Source: Bacillota bacterium (lineage in GTDB: Bacteria > Bacillota > Clostridia > Peptostreptococcales > Anaerovoracaceae). From it: a stretch of DNA of 64,000 bases. The notes beneath the pieces were generated by a model. That model did not search any database and was not told the DNA's origin. It worked only from the letters and a program-made list of their open reading frames with translations. Positions 47,557-57,581 of this stretch are shown here, piece after piece. Both the position numbers and the translations under genes were made by a program. How positions within the stretch are numbered: the first letter of the stretch is position 1; the number at the start of each line of letters is the position of its first letter. The stretch spans positions 1 through 64,000 of the forward strand of contig JARBUO010000001.1 of assembly GCA_029239605.1 (NCBI GenBank), given 5' to 3'.

Positions 47557-48320
47557 AACCACTGGAATTGAACGGTGATGCAGTGGGCAAAGGAAATCTG
47601 ATTTTGGTGAATCCATCCCACCCGATCCGAAATGAAATCACTAAGGAACGCCTTGTTCCCGTATCAAAGGAGACCATACAAACACCAGTATTTCTTGAAA
47701 AACAGTCTGCCAGAATGCTTTCAGAGATCATCTCCATTCTGAACAGCGGTGACAGGATAACACCGGTCAGCGGATTCCGCTCGTTAACGGAACAAATCGA
47801 GATTTACAATACATCCCTTGCGGAAAATGGAGAGGCATTTACGAAAAAATACGTTGCCATCCCGGGCTGCAGTGAACACCAAACGGGGCTGGCTATCGAT
47901 CTGGCTGAGAACAGTGGAAACATCGATTTTATCTGCCCTGATTTTCCCTATACCGGGATCTGCGGCGACTTCCGAAAGCTTGCATTGCGATACGGCTTCA
48001 TTGAGCGCTATCCGGAAGGCCGGGAAGAGATTACGAAAATTTCCCATGAACCATGGCATTTTCGTTATGTGGGCTATCCCCATTCCGTAATCATGAACGA
48101 AAATGACCTTACGCTGGAGGAATACGCCGATTTTCTGAAAGGGTTTCCGGAAGACGGCAAGCACCTGTGTTTTTCTTATGAGAACAATCAATTTGAAATT
48201 TATTATCTCCCAGTTGCTGCTGAAGATATTATTCATATTGCAGTGCCGGAAGGAATTCCTTATCAAGTATCAGGAAACAACAAGGACGGGATTGTAATGA
48301 CCCTCTGGAGGGCACAATGA
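47553..48320 (+). CDS. vanXY: VanXY/VanY-type D,D-peptidase
   Basis: Zinc motifs EHQTGLAIDLAE and HEPWHFRYVG; overlaps vanG by 4 nt. Confidence 0.87.
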   Translation: MKPLELNGDAVGKGNLILVNPSHPIRNEITKERLVPVSKETIQTPVFLEKQSARMLSEIISILNSGDRITPVSGFRSLTEQIEIYNTSLAENGEAFTKKYVAIPGCSEHQTGLAIDLAENSGNIDFICPDFPYTGICGDFRKLALRYGFIERYPEGREEITKISHEPWHFRYVGYPHSVIMNENDLTLEEYADFLKGFPEDGKHLCFSYENNQFEIYYLPVAAEDIIHIAVPEGIPYQVSGNNKDGIVMTLWRAQ

Positions 48321-50845
48321 GGAACCGCATTCACAAAATGGAAAATTTAAAAAAAGAAAATTTAAAAACAGGAAACCCAGAAGAAAAAAATCTTAGAACT
48401 GAATATCTCAGCATAGGCTACTTCCGTTTGGTTGCTGCCACGCTTGTGGTTGCCATTCATACCTCCCCTTTGACCGATTTCAGCGACACTGCGGATTTTA
48501 TTCTCACGAGAGTGCTGGGACGGGTCGCTGTGCCCTTCTTCTTTATGGCATCGGCATTTTTTCTTTACAAAAAAGCAACAGGAGGCAGTCTACCCTATGA
48601 CCGTCTCAGCAGGTTTGTCAGAAAAACGGCTTTGCTTTATGGTACAGCCATCCTGTTTTATCTTCCGATAAACTTTTACAGCGGGAGTGCAGCAGAATGG
48701 TCTGCTCCCTCAGCCTTTGTGAAGGATCTGCTCTTTGACGGGACCTTCTATCATTTGTGGTACCTTCCCGCATCCATCCTCGGCGCGTTTTTATCCTGGC
48801 AGCTTCTGGAGCGGCTAAAACCTTCGCAAGCCTTATCTGTAACCATATTTCTTTACGTTGTAGGGCTCTTTGGTGACAGCTATTACGGAATTTCAGAGCA
48901 GCTCCCACTAATGGACTCTTTTTATCAGCAGTTATTCCGAATTTTTGATTATACGAGAAACGGTTTGTTCTTCGCACCAGTGTTCTTTGTCATGGGAAGC
49001 CTTCTTGCAGCCAGACCAGCAAGGAAAGGATTCTGGCCTTCTTTTTCCTGTTGTATGGCATCCCTTATGATGATGCTTGCAGAGGCACTCCTCCTTCACA
49101 GTATGGAACTGCAAAGGCACGACAGCATGTACCTGATGCTGCTTCCCTGTATGTATTTCCTCTTTCAGAGCCTGCTTTCACTGGGTCAGAACCGCAAGTC
49201 ATCAAATCCGAACCTCCCATATTACTTACGGATGATTTCGGTGCTCCTCTATCTCATTCATCCTGCTATGATCGTTGTGATAAGGGGACTTGCAAAAGTC
49301 ATTCATATGGAGCAGTTCCTGGTACAGAGCAGTCTCGTTCACTATTTAATGACGGCGCTATTGTCTTTTGGAGCAGCTTGGCTGATCTCATTTTTGCTGC
49401 AATATAAGCGCTCGCGTCAAGCGGGTGCAAGGATTTCTGACTGCAGTGCAGACGCACGTCTGGCTGGCGCAATCATTCCCGGCTGCGACACATCCAAACG
49501 CCAGAATGGGGCAAGAAATCCTGACAGCAGTGTACCATACCGGGCCTGGGTTGAAATCACCCTTCCCAATTTGCTTCATAATCTTGAGGTTCTGCAAAGC
49601 TTTCTCCCGAAAGACTGCCGGATTATGCCTGTGGTCAAAGCAGACGCATACGGCCACGGTGCTAAAGAAGTATCAATATTTCTCCAAAGATTCGGTATCT
49701 ACTCCTTTGCAGTGGCCACTGCCGAGGAAGGGATCAGCCTGCGCAGAGCCGGCGTCAAAGGAGATATTCTAATCCTCGGCTTTACTCCTGCAATCAGGGC
49801 TGCAGAGCTCTGTCGCTGGCAGCTTACGCAGACTGCTGTGGATGTTTCACATGCAAGGGAACTGGATGATGCGATTGGCAGTTCAAGCCGCTCCTCCCTC
49901 AAATTTTATCGCAGGTTTTCCAAAAGGCTTAAGATTCATCTCAAGGTTGATACCGGCATGCATCGCCTGGGAGAAGATTACAGAAACACACCGGACATCG
50001 CAGAAGCTTTTACATTAAAGAATCTTAATCTCTCAGGCATTTATACCCATCTGTGTGCATCGGACAGTTTATCTGAGACTTCTGCTCATTTTACAGAGCT
50101 GCAAATGAAGCGTTTCATGGCACTATCTGAAGAATTAAAACAACAAGGGATTGAAATCCCACAGACACATATTTTCAGCAGCTACGGTACAATCAACTAC
50201 GGTGGTAGAGACTCTCCAGTTACTCTGCCTTCCTCGAGTTTCAGGTCCTCACCGTGCCGAGATACCCTTCCTTTGGCTGATGCAGAGTCATCGACAGATG
50301 GTTTTGTGGCTCCCGGTGACGCCAATGGTTGCTGTTATGCCAGAGTCGGCATTGCGCTCTACGGAGTATTGAGCGATCGTAAGCCATCTGCTAAGGTTGT
50401 TGATTCAATACCCTCCGTCCCTCCTAAAGCAAATTTGAATTTAAAACCCGTTTTGGAATTGAAGGCAAGGGTTAGTTTGGTAAGAACAGTAGGTCCAGAG
50501 GAAGGAATTGGCTACGGCCTTGATTATACCGCTCATCAGAAAATGCAGATCGCAGTGGTTTCCATCGGTTATGCAGACGGTTATCCCCGCAGTCTTTCGG
50601 GAAAAGGTTTTGCTTTGATTCATGGAACTCGTGTTCCAGTCATCGGCCGGATTTGTATGGACCAGCTGATGATCGATGTCACCGGCATCCCTGAAGTTCT
50701 AAGAGGCGATATTGTCACCTTAATCGGTAAAGACGACAACGAAGAAATCACCTCAGAACAGATCGCTGAGGCGGCCGGCACCATAACCAATGAACTGCTC
50801 AGCAGACTGGGCAGCCGCCTGGAAAAGGTGTATGATACCAATTAA
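48317..50845 (+). CDS. vanT: VanT-type membrane serine racemase (acyltransferase-3-like TM domain + Alr domain)
   Basis: Multi-TM N-terminus; Alr PLP-lysine VVKADAYGHGAKEV; RICMDQLMIDVTGIP; 4-nt overlap with vanXY. Confidence 0.9.
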   Translation: MRNRIHKMENLKKENLKTGNPEEKNLRTEYLSIGYFRLVAATLVVAIHTSPLTDFSDTADFILTRVLGRVAVPFFFMASAFFLYKKATGGSLPYDRLSRFVRKTALLYGTAILFYLPINFYSGSAAEWSAPSAFVKDLLFDGTFYHLWYLPASILGAFLSWQLLERLKPSQALSVTIFLYVVGLFGDSYYGISEQLPLMDSFYQQLFRIFDYTRNGLFFAPVFFVMGSLLAARPARKGFWPSFSCCMASLMMMLAEALLLHSMELQRHDSMYLMLLPCMYFLFQSLLSLGQNRKSSNPNLPYYLRMISVLLYLIHPAMIVVIRGLAKVIHMEQFLVQSSLVHYLMTALLSFGAAWLISFLLQYKRSRQAGARISDCSADARLAGAIIPGCDTSKRQNGARNPDSSVPYRAWVEITLPNLLHNLEVLQSFLPKDCRIMPVVKADAYGHGAKEVSIFLQRFGIYSFAVATAEEGISLRRAGVKGDILILGFTPAIRAAELCRWQLTQTAVDVSHARELDDAIGSSSRSSLKFYRRFSKRLKIHLKVDTGMHRLGEDYRNTPDIAEAFTLKNLNLSGIYTHLCASDSLSETSAHFTELQMKRFMALSEELKQQGIEIPQTHIFSSYGTINYGGRDSPVTLPSSSFRSSPCRDTLPLADAESSTDGFVAPGDANGCCYARVGIALYGVLSDRKPSAKVVDSIPSVPPKANLNLKPVLELKARVSLVRTVGPEEGIGYGLDYTAHQKMQIAVVSIGYADGYPRSLSGKGFALIHGTRVPVIGRICMDQLMIDVTGIPEVLRGDIVTLIGKDDNEEITSEQIAEAAGTITNELLSRLGSRLEKVYDTN

Positions 50846-50877
50846 ACATCCTCAAAATCGATACCGCGCGATAATAA

Positions 50878-50908
50878 GACAACCGCCATTTCAATGATGG
50901 CGGTTGTC
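50878..50908. terminator. Bidirectional terminator between vanT and convergent CBS-domain gene
   Basis: GACAACCGCCAT-N7-ATGGCGGTTGTC. Confidence 0.8.
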
Positions 50909-50933
50909 TGCTTATTTGCTTATCAAATTTATA

Positions 50934-52286
50934 TTACTCTTGTGCTTCCGCATCTTCGGCTTCAGGCTTAGGCGCAATGAAGAGCTTAACCTTGTCGATT
51001 CTTCTGTCTTTGACAGATTCAATTTTGAAAACACAGTTGCCGAACTCTACAATACGTTCCTCGGTTTCATCCTCATCCGGAATTTCTCCAAGGAGATCGA
51101 TGATTAATCCACCAATGGTTTCATGCTCTTCCGACTCCAGATCTAAAAGAAGTTCATCGTTAAGGTCATCAATGTAGTACTGACCGTCTACCAGATAGAT
51201 GTTCTCGTCCAGCTTCTCCAGTTTGGATTCAAATTCGTCATCCTCGTCCTCTATGTTCCCCATGACTTCTTCAATCAGGTCTTCAATGGTAACTATTCCG
51301 GAGAATCCGCCGTATTCATCAATGAGCAGCGCAATATGCACCTTGGTTTCCTGCAATTCCCGGAAGAGATCGTCGATGTTTTTGCTTTCCGGCACCAAAT
51401 ATGGTTTTCTCAGCAGGCTTCTGATATCAACCTGCTCAAAACCATGTTTCCTGGCTTCTATGATGAAGTCTTTCATATACAGAATCCCGATAATATTATC
51501 AGAATCCTTCTCAAAAACCGGAATTCTTGCATAACGCTCTTCTAATAGCTCGTCCACGTAGTCAGCCAGATTGTCGTTGATATTGATCATATAAACGTCG
51601 GTTCTCGGCGTCATGACTTCGTAAGCAAGCTTATCGTCAAATTCAAAGATGCTTGTAATCATCTCCTTGCCCGTTTCCTTGATCAGCCCGGTTTCCTGGC
51701 CGACTTCGAGCAGAGATTTGATTTCCTCTTCCGAATACTGCTCTTCTATGTTTGCATCCTTCACTCCGGTGATACGAAGTAAAAGTGTCACAGATTTTGA
51801 CAGCAGCCAGACGAAAGGCTTGGAAAGTTTCGATATAAAAAGAATCGGCTTCACGCAGAACAAAGCAATCCGCTCAGAATACTGAAGCGCCATCCGTTTC
51901 GGATAAAGCTCTCCGAATACAAGTGTGATAAAAGATAAAATCAGGGTTACGATAACGATTGCAATCTGCGGCCCGTATGGAATCCCAAAGCGGGACAGAA
52001 ATGTTCCGATGTCGTCGGACATGGATGTGGCAGCCACGGCGCTGGACAGAAAGCCCGCCAGTGTGATGGCAACCTGTATCGTTGACAGAAACTTGTTTGG
52101 TTCCTCGTATAGCTTTAATAACAGCTTTGCCTTTTTATTACCTTCTTGTGCAAGCACTTTAATCTTGTTCTTGTTTGCTGAAACCACGGCCATCTCTGCA
52201 GCCGCGAAAAATGCATTCACTAGTATGAGCAGTGCAAGAAATAAAAGTTGAACCGTTAATGATATACTCGGGTCAGGATCTGGCAT
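50934..52286 (-). CDS. Hemolysin C/CorC-type CNNM + CBS transporter
   Basis: CNNM N-terminal domain, CBS pair (MTPRTDVYMI...), C-terminal transporter-associated domain. Confidence 0.92.
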   Translation of the reverse strand: MPDPDPSISLTVQLLFLALLILVNAFFAAAEMAVVSANKNKIKVLAQEGNKKAKLLLKLYEEPNKFLSTIQVAITLAGFLSSAVAATSMSDDIGTFLSRFGIPYGPQIAIVIVTLILSFITLVFGELYPKRMALQYSERIALFCVKPILFISKLSKPFVWLLSKSVTLLLRITGVKDANIEEQYSEEEIKSLLEVGQETGLIKETGKEMITSIFEFDDKLAYEVMTPRTDVYMININDNLADYVDELLEERYARIPVFEKDSDNIIGILYMKDFIIEARKHGFEQVDIRSLLRKPYLVPESKNIDDLFRELQETKVHIALLIDEYGGFSGIVTIEDLIEEVMGNIEDEDDEFESKLEKLDENIYLVDGQYYIDDLNDELLLDLESEEHETIGGLIIDLLGEIPDEDETEERIVEFGNCVFKIESVKDRRIDKVKLFIAPKPEAEDAEAQE

Positions 52287-52403
52287 TAAAAATTTCCTCC
52301 TTAATTGTAAACACTCCGGCTGGGCCCTATTGCCTCAGTCAGAGAAAATGTTTTCTGCTGCAATTTGCAGCCAAAATACACTTATTCAATATATTATACC
52401 ACT

Positions 52404-53645
52404 TTATTTGGGTTTCCGTAACATAAATTTTTCCGAAACAGGCTTATTCATCCTGATTTTAATGATTTGCTGCGGATGAGGTGCTGCCTCAATGGGTTGA
52501 TTTTCCTCGTCCAGAAGCATTTCGATCTTCTGCGTAAAATAATCAGTAAAAGGACCGAAAACTTCGATCTCATCACCAAGGCGCATCTTGTTTCGCTGCT
52601 CTATAACAGCAATACCCGTCTCAGCGTCATAACTTTTCACAAGGCCGACAAAGGTATAATCCCTGGTATAGGCACTGGTTAGATAATTCTGATCCTTGTT
52701 GGTGGGCTGATTGTAATAGAAGCCGGTGGTAAACTCTCTGTGGCTTACTTTCTTCAGTTCTTTCAGCCATTCAGGGTTAAATACATACCCTTCCGGATCA
52801 GCATAGTAAGCATCGATTGCTCTCCGATATGCTCCCACTACTGTGGCCACATAAAAAATACTTTTCATCCTGCCTTCTATTTTCAAGGAAGCTAAACCGG
52901 AATCAATGAGATCCGGAATATGTTCAATCATGCAAAGATCTCTGGAATTCATAATATAGGTTCCACGCTCGTCCTCTTCCACAGGAAAATATTCGCCGGG
53001 CCGTTGTTCTTCAACGAGATGGTATTTCCAGCGGCAAGGATGAGCGCACTCTCCCCGGTTCGCATCCCGTTCGATCATAAAATTGCTGAGCAGGCAGCGT
53101 CCCGAATAGGAGATGCACATGGCGCCCTGAATAAAGGATTCCAGTTCCATATCTTCCGGAAGTTTTTCACGAAGCTCCCGGATTTCACCGAAGGTAAGTT
53201 CCCTTGCAAGCACGATTCTCTTTACACCCTGCTGGCGCCAGAATTCTGCGGTTCTGTAGTTCGTCATATTGGCCTGGGTGCTGAGATGGATTTCCGCTTC
53301 CGGTATTACAGCTCGGATGACCATCATCACTCCGGGGTCTGATACAATAAACGCATCAATGGGAATTTCCCTGATGCTGTGTAAATATTGTTCCAGCTCG
53401 GCAATATCCTCGTTGTGAGCAAAGATATTCACGGTCATATGGACTTTTTTCCCTCTGGCATGGGCGTAAGCGACACCTTCTTTAATTTCCTCAACGGTGA
53501 AGTTTTTGGCTCCGGAGCGAAGACCGAACATCTCTCCTCCAAAGTACACCGCATCAGCACCATAATCCACTGCAATCTTTAGCTTCTCCAAATCACCGGC
53601 AGGAGCAAGCAGTTCAACTTTTTTCATATTCATTATTTGTACCAA
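52404..53645 (-). CDS. U32 family peptidase-like protein (YrrN/YrrO, TrhP-like)
   Basis: ELLAPAGDLEKLKIAVDYGADAVYFGG; FIQGAMCISYSGRCLLSNF. Confidence 0.92.
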   Translation of the reverse strand: MVQIMNMKKVELLAPAGDLEKLKIAVDYGADAVYFGGEMFGLRSGAKNFTVEEIKEGVAYAHARGKKVHMTVNIFAHNEDIAELEQYLHSIREIPIDAFIVSDPGVMMVIRAVIPEAEIHLSTQANMTNYRTAEFWRQQGVKRIVLARELTFGEIRELREKLPEDMELESFIQGAMCISYSGRCLLSNFMIERDANRGECAHPCRWKYHLVEEQRPGEYFPVEEDERGTYIMNSRDLCMIEHIPDLIDSGLASLKIEGRMKSIFYVATVVGAYRRAIDAYYADPEGYVFNPEWLKELKKVSHREFTTGFYYNQPTNKDQNYLTSAYTRDYTFVGLVKSYDAETGIAVIEQRNKMRLGDEIEVFGPFTDYFTQKIEMLLDEENQPIEAAPHPQQIIKIRMNKPVSEKFMLRKPK

Positions 53646-53750
53646 TTGACAGTATTACACATGGTTTAACAAATATAAAGCTGCACACTCGCTGTGACAG
53701 CTTGAAACAGGTCTTTCTGTCAATGATAACAATATCTCCTTTATTATTAT

Positions 53751-54422
53751 TTATGCGTTCCTGAGCACACTCAACGCTACACCATCCCCGATGGGAATCA
53801 GTGTCGTATCCGCAAGCGCTGACTCTGATATGGTTTTAATGTAATCTCGCATCTGTCTGACACTGGTCATCTGTCTCCGTTTTGTAACAAATTCATCGGA
53901 AGCAGTTCTGGCTTTCAGCAGAATATTATCCGAAACGATGACGGCATCTCTTCTGCAGAGAGGAAGGCTTCCGTTCCAGAAAACTCTATAGTGGCTCTTG
54001 GCAGCATCGATGAAAACCATATCAAAGCCCTGTGTTTCCACATCATCGAGGGTCTCATTCAGTACCGTAAGGCTCTCTGCCGCATCTCCGAGACGAATCT
54101 CGATCCGATCCTCCAGCTGAAATCTCTTTACATTCTCGTTGGCTGTGTGAACCATATCTTCTCTCACTTCGAGACTAATGATTTTCGTATTTGGAAGCAG
54201 TGATGCAAAACAGATTGCAGAATATCCCACAGCAGTGCCAATTTCCAGAATGCGCATTGGTTTTCTGATCCGAAGCAGATTCAAAAGCAGCATTTCCGTA
54301 TCCCTGGTAATGATGGGGACGAAAGCTTCCTCTGCTGATTCTCTTAATTTCATCAGGTTTTCATTGAGTGGTCTGTAATAGCTGTCTATATATTCCGTGA
54401 CCTTATCATTAACAAATTTCAT
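53751..54422 (-). CDS. O-methyltransferase (TrmR/YrrM-like)
   Basis: ILEIGTAVGYSAICFASLLP; VFIDAAKSHYRVFW. Confidence 0.9.
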   Translation of the reverse strand: MKFVNDKVTEYIDSYYRPLNENLMKLRESAEEAFVPIITRDTEMLLLNLLRIRKPMRILEIGTAVGYSAICFASLLPNTKIISLEVREDMVHTANENVKRFQLEDRIEIRLGDAAESLTVLNETLDDVETQGFDMVFIDAAKSHYRVFWNGSLPLCRRDAVIVSDNILLKARTASDEFVTKRRQMTSVRQMRDYIKTISESALADTTLIPIGDGVALSVLRNA

Positions 54423-54531
54423 GGATCTCCTTTACTTCGTTCTTTCCAATGCCGTCTCGCAAGAGCACCTCTTTGGCACCGAATCCTTACAGGTCTCAGT
54501 ACTGCATCGACAGTACAGCGTATACACTGTA

Positions 54532-55590
54532 CTAGTTAATATATTTTTTCTTATCCTTTAAGAATTGATCGTAGGTTTCGGAAAATGCATGGGATCCGTC
54601 ACCCTTCGCCAGGAAATACAGGTACTTCGTCTCAGCGGGGTAAAGGGCTGCTTTAATGGAGTCTGCACCGGGCGATGCGATTGGCCCAGGAGGCAAACCA
54701 GCATTGAGGTACGTATTATATGGAGATTCAATCTGAGTGTCCTTGATGCTCAGAACCGGTTTTTGTTCACCCAGAATATACTGCACTGTTGCGCAGGATT
54801 GAAGCGGCATACTGATCTTCAATCGATTGTAAAATACGCTGGAGATGATCGGCCGATCCGCAGGTACCTGTGCTTCCCGCTCGATAATGGATGCAAGAAT
54901 GATCACTTCTCTCACGCTCATGCCAAGTTCTTTTGCCCGCTGATAATACTCTTCGGTAAAAACTTTATCAAACTGAGAAAGCATCTTATCGATGATGTCA
55001 TGCTCGTCAGCCGTTGTATAGATATCATACGTTTCAGGGAATAAAAATCCTTCCAGGCGATCCGCTCCGGCAGGAGCATCCGCTAGGAATTTATAATCAA
55101 ACTGGCCGGACTCAATCTCCTTTTTAAAAACATCAGCATTAATCAGGCCTTCTGAAGCCAGCTTTTCTGTGGTACGTCTGATATCATATCCTTCGGGTAT
55201 GGTGAAGCGAACAGTGTTTGCCTTTCCTGTTAGAAGCACTTTCATGATGTCCGCCATAGACATACTGGGGGAAAGACTGTACTCTCCCGCTTTATATTTG
55301 CCGTCAAAGCCCCTGGTTTTTGATTGTATTCTAAAAACACCCTCGCTTCTGATCAGATTGCTGTCAGCCAGAATGCTGGCAATCCCTCCGGTTCCTGTTC
55401 CGTTTGGAATGATTACCGTAACCGCCTCCTGGCTGGCAGGATTCACCGGATCGCTCTGTTTGTTCAGATAGACGGAGAAGAATGCCGCAGCTGCCAGCAG
55501 TACTGTCGCTGTCAGAATTACGACACTGAAAATTAATCGTTTCTTGTTCTTTACCTTATTACGTCTCTTGCCCATATATTGCCCCCACAA
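54532..55590 (-). CDS. mltG: Endolytic transglycosylase MltG
   Basis: LEGFLFPETYDI; ILASIIEREAQ; SPYNTYLNAGLPPGPIASPG. Confidence 0.95.
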   Translation of the reverse strand: MWGQYMGKRRNKVKNKKRLIFSVVILTATVLLAAAAFFSVYLNKQSDPVNPASQEAVTVIIPNGTGTGGIASILADSNLIRSEGVFRIQSKTRGFDGKYKAGEYSLSPSMSMADIMKVLLTGKANTVRFTIPEGYDIRRTTEKLASEGLINADVFKKEIESGQFDYKFLADAPAGADRLEGFLFPETYDIYTTADEHDIIDKMLSQFDKVFTEEYYQRAKELGMSVREVIILASIIEREAQVPADRPIISSVFYNRLKISMPLQSCATVQYILGEQKPVLSIKDTQIESPYNTYLNAGLPPGPIASPGADSIKAALYPAETKYLYFLAKGDGSHAFSETYDQFLKDKKKYIN

Positions 55591-55672
55591 ATGGTTCAGA
55601 CAGGCTGCCTTCCAAAATTGTCCTGCATCCGCTGGCGGATGCTGATGTCATCTTGTCCAGTACAGCCATCAA

Positions 55673-55706
55673 AAAAATTTCGCAGAACGACGATCATCCT
55701 GCGAAA
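55673..55706 (-). terminator. Terminator after efp
   Basis: Minus strand TTTCGCAG-N13-CTGCGAAA-TTTTTTT. Confidence 0.9.
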
Positions 55707-55715
55707 TGGTTCAGC

Positions 55716-56303
55716 TTATTTTGCTCTTGATAAATATTCACCGCTTCTGGTGTCAATCTGGATTACTTCGCCTTCTTCGATAAAGATCGGAACCTGGATT
55801 ACAGCCCCTGTTTCAACCGTCGCAGCTTTTGTCACATTGGTAGCAGTATCTCCTTTAACGCCCGGTTCCGTTTCAATAACCTTCAGGTTTACGAAGTTTG
55901 GCGGCTCAACCAGAAAAGCACTGTCTTTGAAGAACTTAATCGTTGCCATGTCGTTTTCTCTCAGATAGAGAATCGCATCCTCAACCTGCTCTTTCATTAA
56001 CGGTATCTGATCGTATGTTTCCTGATCCATAAAGTAGTAAAGTTCGCCGTCGCTGTAAAGATACTGCATTGACTTCGTCTCAATACGAGCATTCTCAAAT
56101 TTGTCGTTGGGGTTGAATGCTTCTTCTCTTGTGGCTCCGGTCAGAATGTTTCTGTATTTTGTTCTGACGAAAGCAGCGCCCTTCCCTGGCTTTACATGCT
56201 GGAAATCTAGGATTACATGAGGTTCTCCGTTGATTTCAAAGGTAATTCCTTTTCTAAAATCGCTTGCATAAATCATTATTATAATACCTCCAAAATAGTT
56301 CAA
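55716..56303 (-). CDS. efp: Elongation factor P
   Basis: [47 protein letters not shown]. Confidence 0.97.
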   Translation of the reverse strand: MNYFGGIIIMIYASDFRKGITFEINGEPHVILDFQHVKPGKGAAFVRTKYRNILTGATREEAFNPNDKFENARIETKSMQYLYSDGELYYFMDQETYDQIPLMKEQVEDAILYLRENDMATIKFFKDSAFLVEPPNFVNLKVIETEPGVKGDTATNVTKAATVETGAVIQVPIFIEEGEVIQIDTRSGEYLSRAK

Positions 56304-56370
56304 TTATTGATAGTATCCATTGACAAGATACAAGAAGCCTGAAGCAGTGTCAATGAAAACTTAATATCCG

Positions 56371-57081
56371 TTATAAAATGATCAGATCCTTTTTGGACTC
56401 AACTTTATTTATTATACCAAAGTCAGTAACAATTGCCAAGTCTTCAATCCGTACGCCAAATTTATTTGGTATGTAGATACCCGGTTCAATGGTAATGACC
56501 ATATCTTTCTCTAGAATCTCTGAACTTTTTGAATTCAGGGTGGGCGCTTCATGAACCAGTGTTCCCACGCCGTGTCCCAATCCGTGAGGATAGTATTCTC
56601 CATAGCCCGCATTGACAATAATGTCTCTCGCCACCTTATCAGCATCAAAACAAGCCACGCCCGCTTTGATAAAGTCTATGGCTGCCAGCTGTGCTTCCAA
56701 AACCGTATCATAGACTCGCTTCATCTCATCGGTAACGAATCCGATGGCCACCGTTCTGGTCATGTCACCGCAGTATCCGTCGATCACAGCACCAAAATCA
56801 AGGGTGAGAAACTCACCCTTTTGAATGACCTTATCCGTCGGCTCTCCATGGGGAAGGCAGGAACGTTCTCCTGAAACACTGATGGTATCAAAAGCAAGCC
56901 CTTCTGCGCCGCCTTCATAGAGAAAACGTTCGATCTCTTCCGCAATCTGCTTCTCAGTCATTCCCGGCTCGATAAATCCGAGAATATGGCTGAAGCATCT
57001 GTCTCCCAAAGCAGCTGCTCTGGAAATGGTCTCTATCTCTTTTGCAGTTTTAATTACATTGCTCATCTGCTTATCTGTCAA
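56371..57081 (-). CDS. M24 aminopeptidase (catalytic domain only)
   Basis: DFGAVIDGYCGDMTRT; HGLGHGVGTLVHEAP; VITIEPGIYIP; 236 aa, no N-terminal creatinase domain. Confidence 0.88.
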   Translation of the reverse strand: MTDKQMSNVIKTAKEIETISRAAALGDRCFSHILGFIEPGMTEKQIAEEIERFLYEGGAEGLAFDTISVSGERSCLPHGEPTDKVIQKGEFLTLDFGAVIDGYCGDMTRTVAIGFVTDEMKRVYDTVLEAQLAAIDFIKAGVACFDADKVARDIIVNAGYGEYYPHGLGHGVGTLVHEAPTLNSKSSEILEKDMVITIEPGIYIPNKFGVRIEDLAIVTDFGIINKVESKKDLIIL

Positions 57082-57403
57082 ACTTAATCACATCCCCCAA
57101 TATATTAAAGACATCGTTCACAAGCAAAGTGAAACGCGCCTCAGCCTGGACATATTGAAATGCCAGAGGGTCTTTCATAATAATTTGGCTGAGCGACTGA
57201 ATCTGTTCCATCACTTCAGGTCCCAGCGCTTCTCCTGTCATCTGTTTTGCCTGAATTTCAAACTGCTTGGCGCGGTAATCATTGAGCATTGCAGCAAGCT
57301 CTTCATTCTGGGATGCAGCATCCTTGAGCTCCGCATATTGTCTGTATTCGTCCGATTCCCTGATGGCTCTCGCCAGATTGTGCGCTTCGTCATGTACATT
57401 CAT
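57071..57403 (-). CDS. YlbF/YmcA family (DUF964) protein
   Basis: MNVHDEAHNLARAIRESDEYRQYAELKDAA...EALGPEVMEQIQSLSQIIMKDP. Confidence 0.85.
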   Translation of the reverse strand: MNVHDEAHNLARAIRESDEYRQYAELKDAASQNEELAAMLNDYRAKQFEIQAKQMTGEALGPEVMEQIQSLSQIIMKDPLAFQYVQAEARFTLLVNDVFNILGDVIKFDR

Positions 57404-57581
57404 GGGCAGCCTCCTCGCATTTCTTCGCCCCTTTTGAGGACAAAGCCGATTGTTCCGTTTATTTTATTCGGAGCCGGAGCCTTCAGCTTGCTCTGTGATC
57501 AGAGAACGAAAGACTCCGGGCATCCAATTTGAATCTCTAAATGAATTGTTAACAGTATAACTCTGTATCGGGAATTGCTCC

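Noticed and set aside
55627-55658. Palindrome GCATCCGC-TG-GCGGATGC and CTTGTCC (SpoIIID-like) upstream of mltG
   Set aside because: Single heptamer match without the conserved flanks seen at spoIIIAA/AC; the palindrome has no T-run; likely chance or minor leader structure.
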